A DNA stretch of 64,000 bases from Serripes groenlandicus (GCA_031761405.1 JASEVX010000001.1:47849102-47913101), one strand, 5' to 3'; counted from the first letter of the stretch, positions 31,686-42,812 are shown. Numbers and translations are program-made. The notes: generated by a model from the letters alone, not told the origin.

Positions 31686-31912
31686 TTAACATTTCCCACA
31701 TACAACAAATCTGGGGCAGATAATTGAAAACATGTTGAGGTAATGTGTAGAAAATCTCTGTAAATGAAAGTATGTTTTTTCAATAGAATCAAAAACATTG
31801 TTGTGGAATGAGAACTAAGTCTAGCTCATTGTAAGCAATTTTTCCTTGCCCAGTATGTTTCTAAAGTCTTCTGCAGATGTGTAAAAATGTGTTTGCTCAT
31901 TGGAAATGTATA
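31686..31912 (-). mobile_element. TTAA-MITE, old
   Basis: TTAACATTTCCCACATACAAC start, GAAAATCTCTGTAAATGAAAG, eroded right end GCTCATTGGAAATG. Confidence 0.6.
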
Positions 31913-32204
31913 CAAAACAAATCTACTGCAAAAGCTGTTTTCAGAACATTAAAATACTTGTAAGGCAGGATGATAAACGAAATGTGAGAAATCATTCGAT
32001 CACATTCATTAGATGTAATAATTCAATGACACACAGGAAACCAAAGAGAAAGCATTGGATCAGTGTTGTCTGATGATGCTGTTAAAGCCCCAAGATTTGA
32101 TGAATATTTCACACTCCGAAATCCTTTTTTGATCCTCATATCCTTTGTTGTTTGTACACTGAAAACTTGTCTGGCTGATGTTGATATTTTTATAATTCAC
32201 CAGA

Positions 32205-32556
32205 GCTCTAGATGATGATTTAAAGGGGCATTTTTCATGTTCTAAAGTCCTCAAAAGATAGGATTTGTTTGAGTAATAAGAGAAATATTGTGGGGAAAGA
32301 CCTGTTAACCCTTTCCCTCATATAGACGCTTTCTGACGCCTCTGCAGCAGACAGCTTTTTGAAAACATAGTGACAAAAGGAGAAATTGCACAGAACGTGC
32401 AATTTCTCCTTTTGCCACAATGTTTTCCAGTTTTTGTCATAGGTTATCCATTCAATTATGGAGATTTTCTATGTTTTGATAAAATACGTTCAAAGTCGTC
32501 TGCTGCAGAATTGTCGTATGAGGGAAAGGGTTAACTCCCTCTTATCTAGTGCTCTG
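32205..32556 (+). mobile_element. dispersed repeat carrying a young MITE
   Basis: GAGCTCTAGATG..GGGCATTTTTCATGTTC.., AGTAATAAGAGAAATATTG, then the MITE, then CTCCCTCTTATCTAGTGCTC. A related MITE-free copy is at 52815-52925. CTCTAGAT and ATCTAGTGCTC suggest inverted ends. Confidence 0.55.
32305..32534 (+). mobile_element. TTAA-MITE, young, intact
   Basis: Clean TTAA on both sides. Palindrome TTGCACAGAACGTGCAA. Flanks match an empty paralogous site at about 52894-52900. Confidence 0.95.
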
Positions 32557-33248
32557 ACTCACAATATAATTGTGTAGAAAAAGACCAGTTTCATTCTCAG
32601 TAAACTGCATGTCTGCTCTTTTGATTAATGCTTTCAGCAAATGCATAAGTTACCACTTACTCACTAGGATGATTGGCGTATAGACATTTCTGGTCTGTCA
32701 AGATTCTATTTGGCAGTCTCGTTTCGCTCTGATCGTACCTACCCACTTAGTATTAATGAACAAAAAGTGAGCCCAAATTAGGCTGCAATTGAATAATGAA
32801 GAGTTTACGAGAGCTCACTTGCAATCGATTCTTGTCTGTCAAGTAATTTGTCTGTGCATTAAATGTAGCAGTCTATATATATTCACTTAATATATGAGCA
32901 AGTCTTGGGCTTAGATTTTTAAAGGATTCATATTTTTTTGGATCTGCAGTTATGACTCTCTTAAATAATAGATGAGCATTAACCAGTGTTGATCCAAACG
33001 GTCAGGTTTGGGTCTTCACCATTGGCAGTATGGACATTCCTTATCTTCATTTGATACAGAAAGGGTGATATAATTTGTCTTGGTGTATTTTGTCTGTAGG
33101 AGGATCTAGCTGTTTTATTTGGCAACACATGTCATATTTATCTATTGGAGTCTGGCGTATATTTATGGAATCATATAGGAGACACACAATGTTAGAGATG
33201 CACAAATAATGACATCTCCAGCCATGGTAGATCTCCCATAAATATCCT
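32557..33248. other. intronic sequence, nothing recognised
   Basis: No element or coding signal seen over about 700 bp, which is quiet for this window. Confidence 0.5.
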
Positions 33249-33374
33249 TTACATTACTTTTGTAATGGATGTCTGCAAATTATAGCCTGTGCAAATTGAA
33301 CTGCTGCATGATGGATACATAAAAAGGTCCAGTTTATATGGAAATATAAAATACTCAATGACCTGTTTTGAGTC

Positions 33375-33642
33375 ATCCAATTTGGCACCGTTGATGATGA
33401 TAAGAGCGCTATTGATCGAGAGATCATGGGTTCTCATTGTAGTTTGGCCAATATTCTTTCTGATGGCTGTCAGACGACATTGTGACAAGTGTCACTCGTC
33501 TTCCGTCAATGAACTGACAATCAATATGGGAAGGAAGCCGGTTGCCTGTTGTTTGGAGTACTCAGGTTTGAAAGAGCTTGAGAAAACACATGGTAAGGTG
33601 AACTGGTTGCCACAATCAAAGTAAGATACTGTTAAAAACAGC
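33375..33642 (+). mobile_element. SINE (CCAATGGGCT type), with head
   Basis: AGAGCGCTATTGATCGAGAGATCATGGGTTCTC is a decayed tRNA-like head; then GACAAGTGTCACTCGTCTTCC, GGAAGCCGGTTGCC, GGTGAACTGGTTGCC. The open frame at 33289-33624 is a product of this repeat. A MITE starts where the tail ends. Confidence 0.55.
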
Positions 33643-33825
33643 ATAAACCCTTTCACACATAATTACAGCAAAATTGCAGCAAATTATGGTGGAAAATAAA
33701 TGAAATTTTAAATATTGTAAAGAATTAAAAACATTGTGGCAACATAGTGAGCAATTTTTGCTTTTGCCAAGGTTTTCAAAGTTATAATTGCTGCATGAAT
33801 GTGTCTGCATGAAGAAAAGGGTTAA
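33643..33825 (-). mobile_element. TTAA-MITE, old
   Basis: ATAAACCCTTTCACACATAATTAC to GCATGAAGAAAAGGGTTAA. Confidence 0.65.
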
Positions 33826-33894
33826 GAATGTTTCTGATTTTACAAATTCACTCTGTTTTGCTTCTGCCCATGGTCGTTACGTATAATACGTAAC

Positions 33895-33990
33895 TGATGC
33901 ATGTGATGGTGTTTGAGGATGTTCGGGGTTAAATCAGGAAGCATTGTGATATAACTGAAATACTGTTGAAAGCAATCGAAAGCCATCCTT
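33895..33990 (+). mobile_element. SINE tail
   Basis: TCAGGAAGCATTGTGATATAACTGAAATACTGTTGAAAGC. Confidence 0.55.
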
Positions 33991-34071
33991 TCAACGCAGT
34001 GAGTTCTGAGTGCATGACCATTGTGTTAGCTCAGTATGCCTAATAGCACATTGAGGCAAATACAAAATGTG

Positions 34072-34246
34072 TTAACCCTTTCCAACTTACAGACTATTTG
34101 CAAACATTGCGGCAAAAGTCTAAATTGATCTTGATGAGAAATTTCTCTTTTAGCAACAATATTTTCAAGTCTTTTCAATAATAATACCTTCATTACAGAG
34201 ATTTACACAGTTTCAAAACTGTCTACTGCACATTTGTTGTATAAGG
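34072..34246 (+). mobile_element. TTAA-MITE, old
   Basis: TTAACCCTTTCCAACTTACAG, ACATTGCGGCAAAAGTCTAAATTG; ends CATTTGTTGTATAAGG, the last bases lost. Confidence 0.65.
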
Positions 34247-34818
34247 AATCGCCAAGTAGATAGAAATACAAATTTGTTCAAGCTTGGGGATGACTGAATA
34301 AAGCAAGTCTATGATTTAAAAAAAAAGAGAAAAAAAGGAGAAAATTAAATAACAAGACAATAAAATCCAGTATCAGACTTTTTTGCCTGATGATGCTGTT
34401 CTGGGAATCCATCACTTTGTTTCATACTTATTGAAATATCTCCCTCGGGGTTTTAGCTTAAGTATCCATTTTCTGTCTCCGCAATTCCCAGGAAATTTTC
34501 AATCAAAATTCCGAGCTTGGGACATTGATTAATCCAAATAGATTTATTGATCTTGCGTCTACGTTATTTGTTAGTGGCCTTTCTGAAGAAAACACATTGG
34601 ATTGATGTTCAAAGTCTGATCAATTCTCATGAATAGATGAAAAGGTCAAAAGGCTTACTTATTGACCGGTACAGCGATTAATTTGTTTCCTGAAAAAGAT
34701 TCTGTTTGATGCTTTAAACTGTGATTTTTCATACTGTTTAAGTGAACCCATTACCTGGTTTACTATTGAACACTGTAATATTAACAGTTGACCTTATATG
34801 AAAATAGATTTGTCTACT
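34247..34818. other. intronic sequence, nothing recognised
   Basis: Contains an A-rich run at about 34318-34346; otherwise featureless. Confidence 0.5.
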
Positions 34819-35017
34819 TTAACCCTATCCCACATACAATAAATCTGCAGTGGACCACTATTAAATATATCTAGACAAAAATATGTTTATAAATGTATGT
34901 ATTTATAACGATTGAATAGAGCTGAAATCATTGTGACCAAAGGAGTAATTGCCACAATGTTTTATAAAGTTGTCAGCTGTAGTGGCATCAGAAATTGTTT
35001 GTAATGATAAGGGTTGA
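34819..35017 (-). mobile_element. TTAA-MITE, old
   Basis: TTAACCCTATCCCACATACAA to TGATAAGGGTTGA; left part of the palindrome deleted. Confidence 0.65.
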
Positions 35018-35039
35018 AAGATATGGGGGGAATGTAAAA

Positions 35040-35225
35040 TCTGAACAATGGCACTATGATGAGCATGATTTCTCCTAATTTCCTACAATTCTTTTCAAAA
35101 GTTGTCTGATGGTTTTAAATAAGGCATGCATAAGAAGATTTATGTTTTATAATAGGAGATTTCTTCTTTTTCCTCAATGTTTTTAAATATTGTGACAAAA
35201 ATGTTTGTCTCTCGGAAGGGGTCAA
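35040..35225 (-). mobile_element. TTAA-MITE pieces
   Basis: ATGATGAGCATGATTTCTCC and a second GATTTCTTCTTTTTCCTCAATG..CTCTCGGAAGGGGTCAA; two eroded right halves in a row. Confidence 0.3.
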
Positions 35226-35369
35226 AGTAATCACCCTCTTGGCACCGATAGAGGGATACTACTAGACAGATAGAGTAGATCTACTACACCTGATCTGTAA
35301 ATGTGCCAAAACAGGCTCTTGTTTTGAATAGTATCACAAGCAGGTCTGTGTATACATACTAAGTTTTGC

Positions 35370-35525
35370 TTCACCTTTCCCACATACAACAAATCTGCAG
35401 CAAATGCCTTGGACTCTATTGATGGACTGTATAGTGACTGAATAGAGTTGAATACCTTGTGGTAACGGGAGAAATTGCTTATCATCAATGTCTGTTACAG
35501 ATGTGCCTACATGTCATAAAGGTAC
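35370..35525 (-). mobile_element. TTAA-MITE, old, shortened
   Basis: TTCACCTTTCCCACATACAACAAATCTGCAGC start; right end reduced to GTGCCTACATGTCATAAAGG. Confidence 0.55.
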
Positions 35526-35574
35526 AACAAAGCTAAAAATGAATTAAGTAGCCAGGATGTTAAACCAAGATCAG

Positions 35575-35988
35575 CTTGTATATACATGTATGCATCTAAT
35601 TTATTTGTTTGCCCCTACTTTGTAACAAGCCTGCTCCCTTTTATTAGCTGAAACATTCTGTTTCAAACTTTCACTTCAGTTTGTTATTAGTCGCGGTAAA
35701 AGCCAGCTGGTATATTATAAGCCATGCCAATTTCAGTATCAATGAGAGAATGAATGGAATAGTAATTTACAAGTGTCAGAGGCTTGTATGTACATGTATG
35801 CATCTTATTTACTTGTTTGCCATTCTTAGAAACAAGCCTCCTCCCTTTTTTTAGCCAAAACATTCTGTTTCAAACTTTCTCTTCAGTAATTGATCGTTAT
35901 TAGTAGCTGGTAGAAGCACAGGTATATTATAAGCCATGCCATCTGAGTATCAATGAGAGAATGAATGGAATAGTAATTTACAAGTGAG
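35575..35988 (+). repeat. 208-bp tandem duplication
   Basis: Units at 35575-35782 and 35783-35988 start CTTGTATATACATGTATGC / CTTGTATGTACATGTATGC and end GAATGGAATAGTAATTTAC. They differ at scattered bases and small indels. Confidence 0.93.
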
Positions 35989-36066
35989 GAATCTCCTTCA
36001 ACTGGTAAATTGGTCATTATGGGCATTCCCTTTAACAGGAGGTTCATTAGAATAATGCACACTCAA

Positions 36067-36262
36067 TTAATCCTTTCCCTCATGCAGAATAATTTTGTGT
36101 CCTGAATAATCTGCAGGCGACGACTTTTGAAAACATAATGTGTGGTCAATGGATAAAACATGCATAATGAGCAATTTCTCAGTTTGCTGCAATGTTTTTA
36201 ACTCTATTCATTTGATTATACTTTCAGATAAAAAGATTTCCATAAATTACTTATATGTTTTT
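36067..36262 (+). mobile_element. TTAA-MITE, old
   Basis: TTAATCCTTTCCCTCATGCAG, CTGCAGGCGACGACTTTTG, GAGCAATTTCTCAGTTTGC; right end lost. Confidence 0.5.
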
Positions 36263-36393
36263 AAATCTAAATACTCAATCAAAACCATATGTTGCTGGTC
36301 CTCAAAGGTATCCCTTCAGTAAGATTATAGTTCCTAAATTCCAAAATCTCAGAGTCTAAAATTAAAATATGGATGAGAAAGCCTGAAAAAGAT

Positions 36394-36635
36394 CACCATT
36401 TCCCACATACAACAAAGCTGCAGCAAGTGACTTTGAAGTAATTTGGAGAACATTATGGGAAATCTGTTTATATAAAAGTTTAATTTAAGAAAAGAGTTAA
36501 AGACCTAGTGGCAAAAAGAGAAATTGCTCACCATGAGCAAAATTATCTCCAGTGAAGTTGCCACTATGTTTTCAAAAGTCGTCTACTGCATGCAGGCTGA
36601 GGCATCAGAAAGCATCTGTATGTGGCAAGGGTTAA
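36394..36635 (-). mobile_element. TTAA-MITE, old, complete
   Basis: CACCATTTCCCACATACAACAAAG to GTATGTGGCAAGGGTTAA. A small insertion (ATGCAGGC) sits in the right arm. Confidence 0.7.
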
Positions 36636-37298
36636 AAATAGGTATTCATATACAGATATTTTATCAGCTTCTTCAGGACTTGGATATCATACAGTTTTGC
36701 AGTTTTGACAGAATCAGCTACTATCTTTGAACCCACAAACATCATTATTAAGACGACCTAATAACTTAAAAAATGAAATATTTCATTATTATTAAAGTTT
36801 GATTGTCTGACCAGTAATGGCAATTTTGATTTGAGAAAATGTAAATTCCAGAAAGGTGTGCTAGATCCAAACAATGGCATGACTCCAAGTTCTAGTTGAG
36901 CTGTGAAATTCTCCCCGAGTTCTCAATCTGTGTAAATAAAGAGGCTGACAGGTGCCTTGCGTGGGTGAATTCCTGGGGTTAGAACTAATTCAAACTGAGT
37001 GGTTCCGAGATCTCGGAATAGAAATAAAAGTCAAAACTAGAAAGCCAGCTACTGCTGGGTGATGACATGTTTTGATACAGGGCTGATGACATATTTAGAG
37101 CTTTATGAAAAACAATTGTAACTACATATTGTTTCATGACATAGTTGGCACTGTTTTGCCTGAATCTTTAAGTGCATGAACCAGAGATGAGTATGAAACT
37201 TAAACTGTTTTCTGAGTGGCAAGTACAAAATGATATGGTGTTGAAGATATGATATTTTTAGCCTCTTCCAAATTGAAGGCATCTGAACAAAACCAGAT
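36636..37298. other. intronic sequence, nothing recognised
   Basis: No element placed. Confidence 0.5.
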
Positions 37299-37449
37299 GT
37301 CCGGATAAAGCGGGGTAACCCTGTCTTTTTCCACCCATATCTCTCTTATAACTCGACGAATCCCTATGTTATGGGTACTCAAAAGAATCGTCTCAGTGAA
37401 ACAATTTTTTTTTTTGTGAAATGTGAAATATGTACCTTATCTAGAACTG
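37299..37449 (+). mobile_element. GTACTC palindromic family
   Basis: Ends GTCCGGATAAAGCGGGGTAA and TACCTTATCTAGAAC are roughly inverted. Core CCTATGTTATGGGTACTCAAAAGAATCGTCTC; the second half of the palindrome has been replaced by a T run. Confidence 0.6.
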
Positions 37450-37799
37450 TTAAAACAATATAATACATGATTTAGATATGTGAACGTATGAGTGGTGCTA
37501 CAGGAAAACCAACCTTTGGGTAATTGTGACATGTGTAGAAAAGAGCCGACTGGTTTTATTGAGAGAAAAATTTGTTCTTAGAACTCTCATGAAAGTTTTT
37601 AGGACTAATTGGCAAACAGATGGTAATTGCCTAAAGGTTGGTTTTTGCAAGCACCGCTCCAATATATACTTTTGGCAGAATAAAATAAAATAGTTTTAAT
37701 TATTATAACACTTCTTCCAAGCAGGGAAGAATTTAAAAAGAAAAAGATATGCTGCAGATCAGCAGGAAGATCGCTGCCATTATGATAGTGAAACAATTA

Positions 37800-38023
37800 G
37801 AAAGTTTAATACACTCGATCCATACAAAAAAAAAAATCTTAAACAGACTGGACTGAAAGATGCAGACAAAATATTAAACATTTCTATAAATGAGAGACTA
37901 AAATTATTGAGTAAAAATAAAATCATTGTGTTCTACAACATTAATGTCACATGTGCAATGTTTAGAAATATTCATATTTTGCATAATGTGTTAAATTGCA
38001 TCTGCATGTAGAAAAGAGTTAAT
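37800..38023 (-). mobile_element. TTAA-MITE, very old
   Basis: CATTTCTATAAATGAGAG, AAAATCATTGTGTTC, GCATCTGCATGTAGAAAAGAGTTAA. Confidence 0.4.
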
Positions 38024-38638
38024 ATTGACTCACTATTAACCAAAAAGAAGTGTAAGAGGAAAATGATTGTTCACAAAATGATCAAGAAGACTAAGATAAT
38101 TTAGAATTATTTCTTTTTCCAAATCTCCTAATTTAAAAAGAAAGGATAGGTAGCCACATGGATGTTGCATGATATTGAAATGGAAAAGTCTTAATAATTT
38201 CCTGAAGTCTTTTACAAATAGGGTCAATAAATTATGAGATAATTGTCAGAAATCTTAAACCATCAAGATGTGTTATTAAATAACATCGGCTGTCAGTTTT
38301 GTCCGCTAGGAATTGAGCTACATCAATACCGGATGGTGAAGGAAATTTATTAATCTTGATATTGATAAATTGATATATTTCTAGCATTCCAGCGCCTTCA
38401 TACTTCATTAATTACTGAGTAAATGAAAATTTAATTCTCGCTATTCTTTGAAATTTGGATAATCTCACAAATTACAACATACGTTTTCATATCATTCAGA
38501 TCATAAATGCAAAACTTTTGCACTTAAAATACTGCTTTATACAAACTGGGAATTATTTTATGCTTTTAAAGATCTTATAAATTGCATGGACTTGGTTGCA
38601 ATTGAAACTACATGAGTACATGTACTCGGCTGAGAAAT
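38024..38638. other. intronic sequence, nothing recognised
   Basis: No element placed. Confidence 0.5.
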
Positions 38639-38647
38639 TAACCCTTT

Positions 38648-38892
38648 ACATGGTCAGAGTGTAGTGGTAGAGCGTCCACATGAGGTCTTGGGTTCGATCC
38701 CTGGTCGGATCATTTCAAAAGACTTTAAAAATGGTAGTAATGGCTGCTCTCTTTAGCACTTAAACCCACAGACTGGTTTCAGTATAAATGGACCAGTAGT
38801 ACTGGTAACTTACACAGGAGTGCAGTGATATAATTGAACAATTGTTGAAGCTTCATAAAGCACTTTATAATAAACAATCAATCAATCAATTA
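38648..38892 (+). mobile_element. tRNA-derived SINE, complete
   Basis: A box AGTGTAGTGGTAGAGCG, B box GGGTTCGATCCC, GACTTTAAAAATGGTAGTAATGGC, AAATGGACCAGTAGTACTGG, tail GTGATATAATTGAACAATTGTTG..ending in (CAAT)n. Best-preserved member of this SINE family here. Confidence 0.8.
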
Positions 38893-38984
38893 TAACATGG
38901 TCAGCAAAGTACACACATGTAAGTTGTTTTGTAAAACATTGGGGATGGGTGTAACTCCATCCTTTATTTATTTTTATTTTTGAT

Positions 38985-39205
38985 GGGGGGGGGGGGGGTT
39001 TACGCCGCTTTCAACATTATTTAAGTTATATCACAGCGACAGTTCACATATTCATGATCCCTGGGTAAACAAACCAGTACTAGCCTAGAAAATGTGGCTT
39101 GCCCAAGGGCACTCCACTCCACCATAGTGCCGCGACTGGGGATCGAACCCAGGACACCCGGTTTCGAAATCCCCGACGCTAACCACTCGACCACAGCTCC
39201 ATCTT
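38985..39205 (-). mobile_element. tRNA-derived SINE (Ser/Leu-like head), complete
   Basis: Reads on the minus strand: GTGGTCGAGTGGTTAGCGTCGG (A box) and TGGGTTCGATCCCC (B box), GGGCAAGCCACATTTTC, GTACTGGTTTGTTTACCC, tail GTGATATAACTTAAATAATG TTGAAAGCGGCGTAAA, then C14 (a G14 run on +). It pairs with the + copy at 46080. Confidence 0.85.
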
Positions 39206-39350
39206 TTAACAAAGGAAGGTAACTCCTGTGTGGAAACACACCCTTGGTATTACCAGACTTCTCATACATTCTGTGGATAACTTACATTTCAAGAGGATCA
39301 TTGTCGTGGTTTTGTAACATTCTAGGATAATAGATAAGACCCATATCAAT

Positions 39351-39429
39351 TTACCCTTTTCCACATACAGCAAATCTGCAGCAGAAGACTTTAATATATA
39401 GCAACTAAGTAAATATGTAAAATGTAAAT
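39351..39429 (-). mobile_element. TTAA-MITE left end
   Basis: TTTACCCTTTTCCACATACAGC, CTGCAGCAGAAGACTTT; cut by the next copy, which begins in its remaining TTAA. Confidence 0.6.
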
Positions 39430-39663
39430 TAACCCTTGCCCACATACAGCAAACCTGCAGCAGACGACTTTTAAAAATGTTTTCCTCAAAAATATAGAAA
39501 ATCTCTATAATTGTAATATCATGATTACTGAAAAAAAGTTGAAAAACATGGTGCCAAAGTGGAGAAATTGCTAGTTTTGAGCAATTTCTTCTTTTGTCAC
39601 AATGTTTTCAAAAGACGTCTGCTGCAGATGCGTCAAAATGAGTCCAAAGGTGGGAAAGGTTAA
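39429..39663 (-). mobile_element. TTAA-MITE, complete
   Basis: TTAACCCTTGCCCACATACAGC to GGTGGGAAAGGTTAA. Palindrome GCTAGTTTTGAGC with one mismatch. Confidence 0.86.
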
Positions 39664-39775
39664 AGAAAGTATAATCTTTGACTGGAGTTGAAATTTCTCA
39701 TTGTTAGCAAATTTTCCTTTTGCTGCTGTGTTTTCAAAATTCATCTGCTACAGAATGCATCAAAATGTTCAACAT
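39664..39775 (-). mobile_element. TTAA-MITE, right half
   Basis: GACTGGAGTTGAAATTTCTC, CTTTTGCTGCTGTGTTTTC, CATCTGCTACAGAATGCATC. Third of three copies in a row. Confidence 0.5.
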
Positions 39776-39979
39776 TACTGAAAACGCCTGAAGACAACAA
39801 AAGTTTTCTCCTGCTTGCAAGCGTAAAGCAAAACAGGTTTTATAAAAGAAGTCATTATATAAGTAACTGTTTGTTATAAAATGCCATAGTCAGTAATAAA
39901 TTTAGATTTAGAATTACTACATAATTTGCTCCTTCCTAGATAATTTAATTTTCCCCAAAGCTATATATCATTGGAAAAC

Positions 39980-40113
39980 GAGTCCTTTCTCACATACAAC
40001 AAATTGCAGCAGACAGTATTGAGACAAAATGTATGATAATTAAATAGATTAAAGATAGATAGTCATCTGCTGCAGATGCATCACAGTGTATCTGCATGTT
40101 GAAAAGGATTAAG
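39980..40113 (-). mobile_element. TTAA-MITE, internally deleted
   Basis: GAGTCCTTTCTCACATACAAC to GCATGTTGAAAAGGATTAA in 134 bp; central hairpin lost. Confidence 0.65.
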
Positions 40114-40990
40114 CGATTTTAGGTGATAGATCACTGTCTGCAGAAAGCTTTTATTGAAAGGTTAAATTGAAAAATAAAAATAAAACAAGAAGAGAATATA
40201 AACCTTTGAATCAAAGAGATAACTAATTAATTTCGTCTTACACAATCTTGTTAATTGACAAGCTTAGTTGTTACCATTTCGTTTTGCTTCACCTCCAGTT
40301 CCAAGAATGTAAACAATCTCCATGAGGAACCTCTGACATTTCACAGAATTGTACCCATGCCAAATTACGGTCCTCTATCTGATGCGTATGCGATGGTTTT
40401 GATATTATTTTTAGCAGAACACTGATAATGCAACTACGTCAATGGTAGCACATCTGTTAGTGAGGCCTGTAGTAAAATGTGTTCTATCCTTAACTTAATG
40501 ATATATTTCCCTTTTATCGAATATTAGGAATATTATAATTTGAGGATTTTGTTTAAACATTTATTAATTCCATACTTGTCTCTTTCCTGAGGGCACTTAT
40601 AAGGTTACTAATCAGGTTTTTAACCCAGTTAAAAATGGTAATCGGAAGAACGATATCGTTGTTTGACCGGGTGGGCGGGTGGTGTCAAACTCACCTATGA
40701 AACTGTTTATGGAGACCTTACATGGGATTGCATCTGGGGCGCCCCTAGAGGCAAGTTCAAGGTCGCTGTTACTAAAATAGAAAAAGGTTAAAACTATTCT
40801 TTAGTTACAGTTCATTTACATCCTGTCTTCTGTGTATATCCTGTAACCAATTTGGCATGTTCTTTTACACACAGACAACATTCAACAAAGAGGCTTATTT
40901 ATAATTCTCACAACACAGCCTGAAGTTCTTCTGTCAATCATTGAAAACCTGGTTTCATGCATTGCGGTGTTTCTTGTATTAGAAGAGTTT
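40114..40990. other. intron stretch, weak tandem-core trace
   Basis: Mostly unassigned. 40660-40790 (GACCGGGTGGGCGGGTGG, AAGTTCAAGGTCGCTGTTAC) has the style of a tandem-core unit, but without ends it cannot be placed. Confidence 0.35.
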
Positions 40991-40997
40991 GAATCTC

Positions 40998-41186
40998 ATG
41001 AGTACCCACATCATCAATCTTCTTATGAGTACCCACATCATCAATATGCTTATGAGTACCCACATAATCATTCTCCCATGTGTACCTGCATCATCAATCT
41101 GCTTATTAGTACCCATATCATCAATCTTCTTATGAGTACCCGCATCATCAATCTTCTCATGAGTACCAACATCATCAAGTTTATAG
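40998..41186 (+). repeat. 27-bp minisatellite, seven units
   Basis: Unit begins ATGAGTACCCACATCATC and continues AATCTTCTT. Seven units with scattered changes. Because 27 is a multiple of three, both strands stay open (40967-41197 + and 40979-41203 -). Confidence 0.92.
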
Positions 41187-41339
41187 AGAGATCCTGATAA
41201 CAAAAATATCTCATCTAATTATAGTTGGGCTCTTATAGAAGGTCAGTTACCATTCTCCATTTCTCTAGAAGTATCTATTCTAGGGAGTAATGAACATTTT
41301 TGCAACCAATTCATTCCTATAATGTCAGCCTATGGGACA

Positions 41340-41566
41340 TTAAACCTCTCCCATATATAGCATATCTAGGAGAGGATTCTAAAAATATATCCACAAATAT
41401 TTGGATAATCTCTGTAAATGAAAGTATATTTATTGAAAAAAAGATGAAAACATTATTGAAAAAGGTGAAAATGCTCATTATTAGCAATTTCTTCATTTAT
41501 CACAATGTTTTCAAAATCTGTCCGCTACAGATGTGTCAAATGTGTCTGCCTGTGCAAGAGGGTAAA
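41340..41566 (-). mobile_element. TTAA-MITE, old
   Basis: TTAAACCTCTCCCATATATAG to GCCTGTGCAAGAGGGTAAA. An open frame of 142 codons (41300-41728) runs through it and is accidental. Confidence 0.65.
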
Positions 41567-42160
41567 GAAAAGCAATATAATAATCATGAGAAAAGGTTTG
41601 CACTTATTCTAGAAGCCATTCTGAGTGTTGCTTGGCTCATATCAATTCCAACCTTGAAGTGGCTACCCATAGTGGCACAGGAAAGATCAGAACACACACG
41701 AGAGATTTGGAATGCACTCAATATTTGATTTTTGGTATTGATTCTAATCCATGGAAAACGGCAATAATTACTTTCCCAGTGTTAATACAGAGGAAAAACA
41801 TCTGTTAATTTGCTAGGTCCTCATGCTAATAGAATGTAACTCAACAGTATACGTAGTGAAGAATATGGATTCTTCCAATTAGTGAGAATTGTATGTTGTT
41901 CAGTGAACACAGGCTCGCTCCTAATTCTCTGACATAATCTTTAGCTATCTAAAGTCATTCGTTTTTTGTGGGTTTAATTTGCTCCAAGACAAAGTGATGC
42001 TTAGAGGAAAAATACACCCTTATCCTGCTGAATTACACCAACTTAATACCATCATCATGGAATTTTGTCTTTTCTGGCTTATTTATGGAAAGGTCGGTCA
42101 TTGAAATAAATAAAGACCAAGATTAGTCTGCAAAATTGTGCTAACAATTTATGGTGTTTC
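41567..42160. other. intronic sequence, nothing recognised
   Basis: No element placed. Confidence 0.5.
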
Positions 42161-42346
42161 TAACTTTCCCTCATAAGTTGATGCATCTGCAGGAGACTCT
42201 CTTTGAAAACAATGGTGACAAAAGAAGAAATTAAAAGCCATTACTTCTATGAAATGATAAAACTATTATTCTTTGAGATATTCCCTATTTTTGCCTACAT
42301 GTTTTGCAAGTTGTCTGTTGCAGATGTGTTGTATGTTGGACGGCTT
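42161..42346 (+). mobile_element. TTAA-MITE, old
   Basis: CTAACTTTCCCTCATAAGTTG, CATCTGCAGGAGAC, ACAATGGTGACAAAAGAAG, right end GTTGTATGTTGGACGGCTTAA. Confidence 0.6.
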
Positions 42347-42450
42347 AATGGAAAACAGTGTGACAAAAGGAGAAATTGCTCATAATGAAATTGGCAAGGA
42401 TGTTTTCAAAGTCGTCTGCTACAGATTTGTTGTATGTGGGAAAGGGTTAA
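42347..42450 (+). mobile_element. TTAA-MITE, right half, close to ERR exon
   Basis: ACAGTGTGACAAAAGGAGAAA then GATGTTTTCAAAGTCGTCTG..GTATGTGGGAAAGGGTTAA. It ends 166 bp before the ERR exon. Its last 51 nt are complementary to the start of the copy at 42813. Confidence 0.8.
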
Positions 42451-42616
42451 GATAAGCTTAGATGCTGTTTAAAGATGAGTATAGCAGATTATAGATCAAA
42501 ATAGATGATTGATATTTTCATTGAACAGGGTTGTGGTAAGTAGTAAAATGCTACACCTAAGGGAAAAGAAGATAAGTTGAATTGAGATTTGAAATGCTTT
42601 TCTTTTGTACTTTCAG

Positions 42617-42733
42617 GAAATATAGACTATTCATGTCCTGCCAGTGGGGACTGTGAAATCACAAAACGACGAAGGAAGGCATGCCAAGCTTGTCGATTCC
42701 AGAAATGTCTATTTGTTGGAATGCTCAGGGAAG
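42617..42733 (+). CDS. ERR: ERR exon: second zinc finger of DNA-binding domain
   Basis: 117-bp internal exon of an estrogen-related receptor. Acceptor TTGTACTTTCAG before 42617, donor GTCAGT from 42734. Both introns are phase 1: the first codon (Gly) takes one base from the exon before. The translation runs G-N-I-D-Y-S-C..., with the nuclear-receptor zinc finger II spacing C-x5-C-x9-C-x2-C. The basic block [15 protein letters not shown] and then VGMLREG follow. The D-box is PASGD; vertebrate ERRs have PATNE/PASNE-type boxes, so this is ERR-like, not steroid-receptor-like. The finger stabilises DNA binding and dimerisation on TNAAGGTCA half-sites in the nucleus. The zinc finger I exon was not found in the 42.6 kb upstream. 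Because it is phase 1-1, skipping it would keep the frame. Confidence 0.97.
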
Positions 42734-42812
42734 GTCAGTAAATATAATCTATATAGTGTACAGTAGACTTCTAGAGATCTGGACATTAACGCAGTCACTA
42801 CATTCAGTAGCC

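Noticed and set aside
41300..41728. 142-codon open frame, second longest in the window
   Set aside because: It runs through an old MITE copy and plain intron, with no domain or splice context.
1..42616. Exon for zinc finger I of ERR (CEACKAFF region)
   Set aside because: I looked for a Cys-rich FHYG / CEACKAFF coding block with splice sites and did not find one; it probably lies upstream of the window, though a manual scan could miss it.
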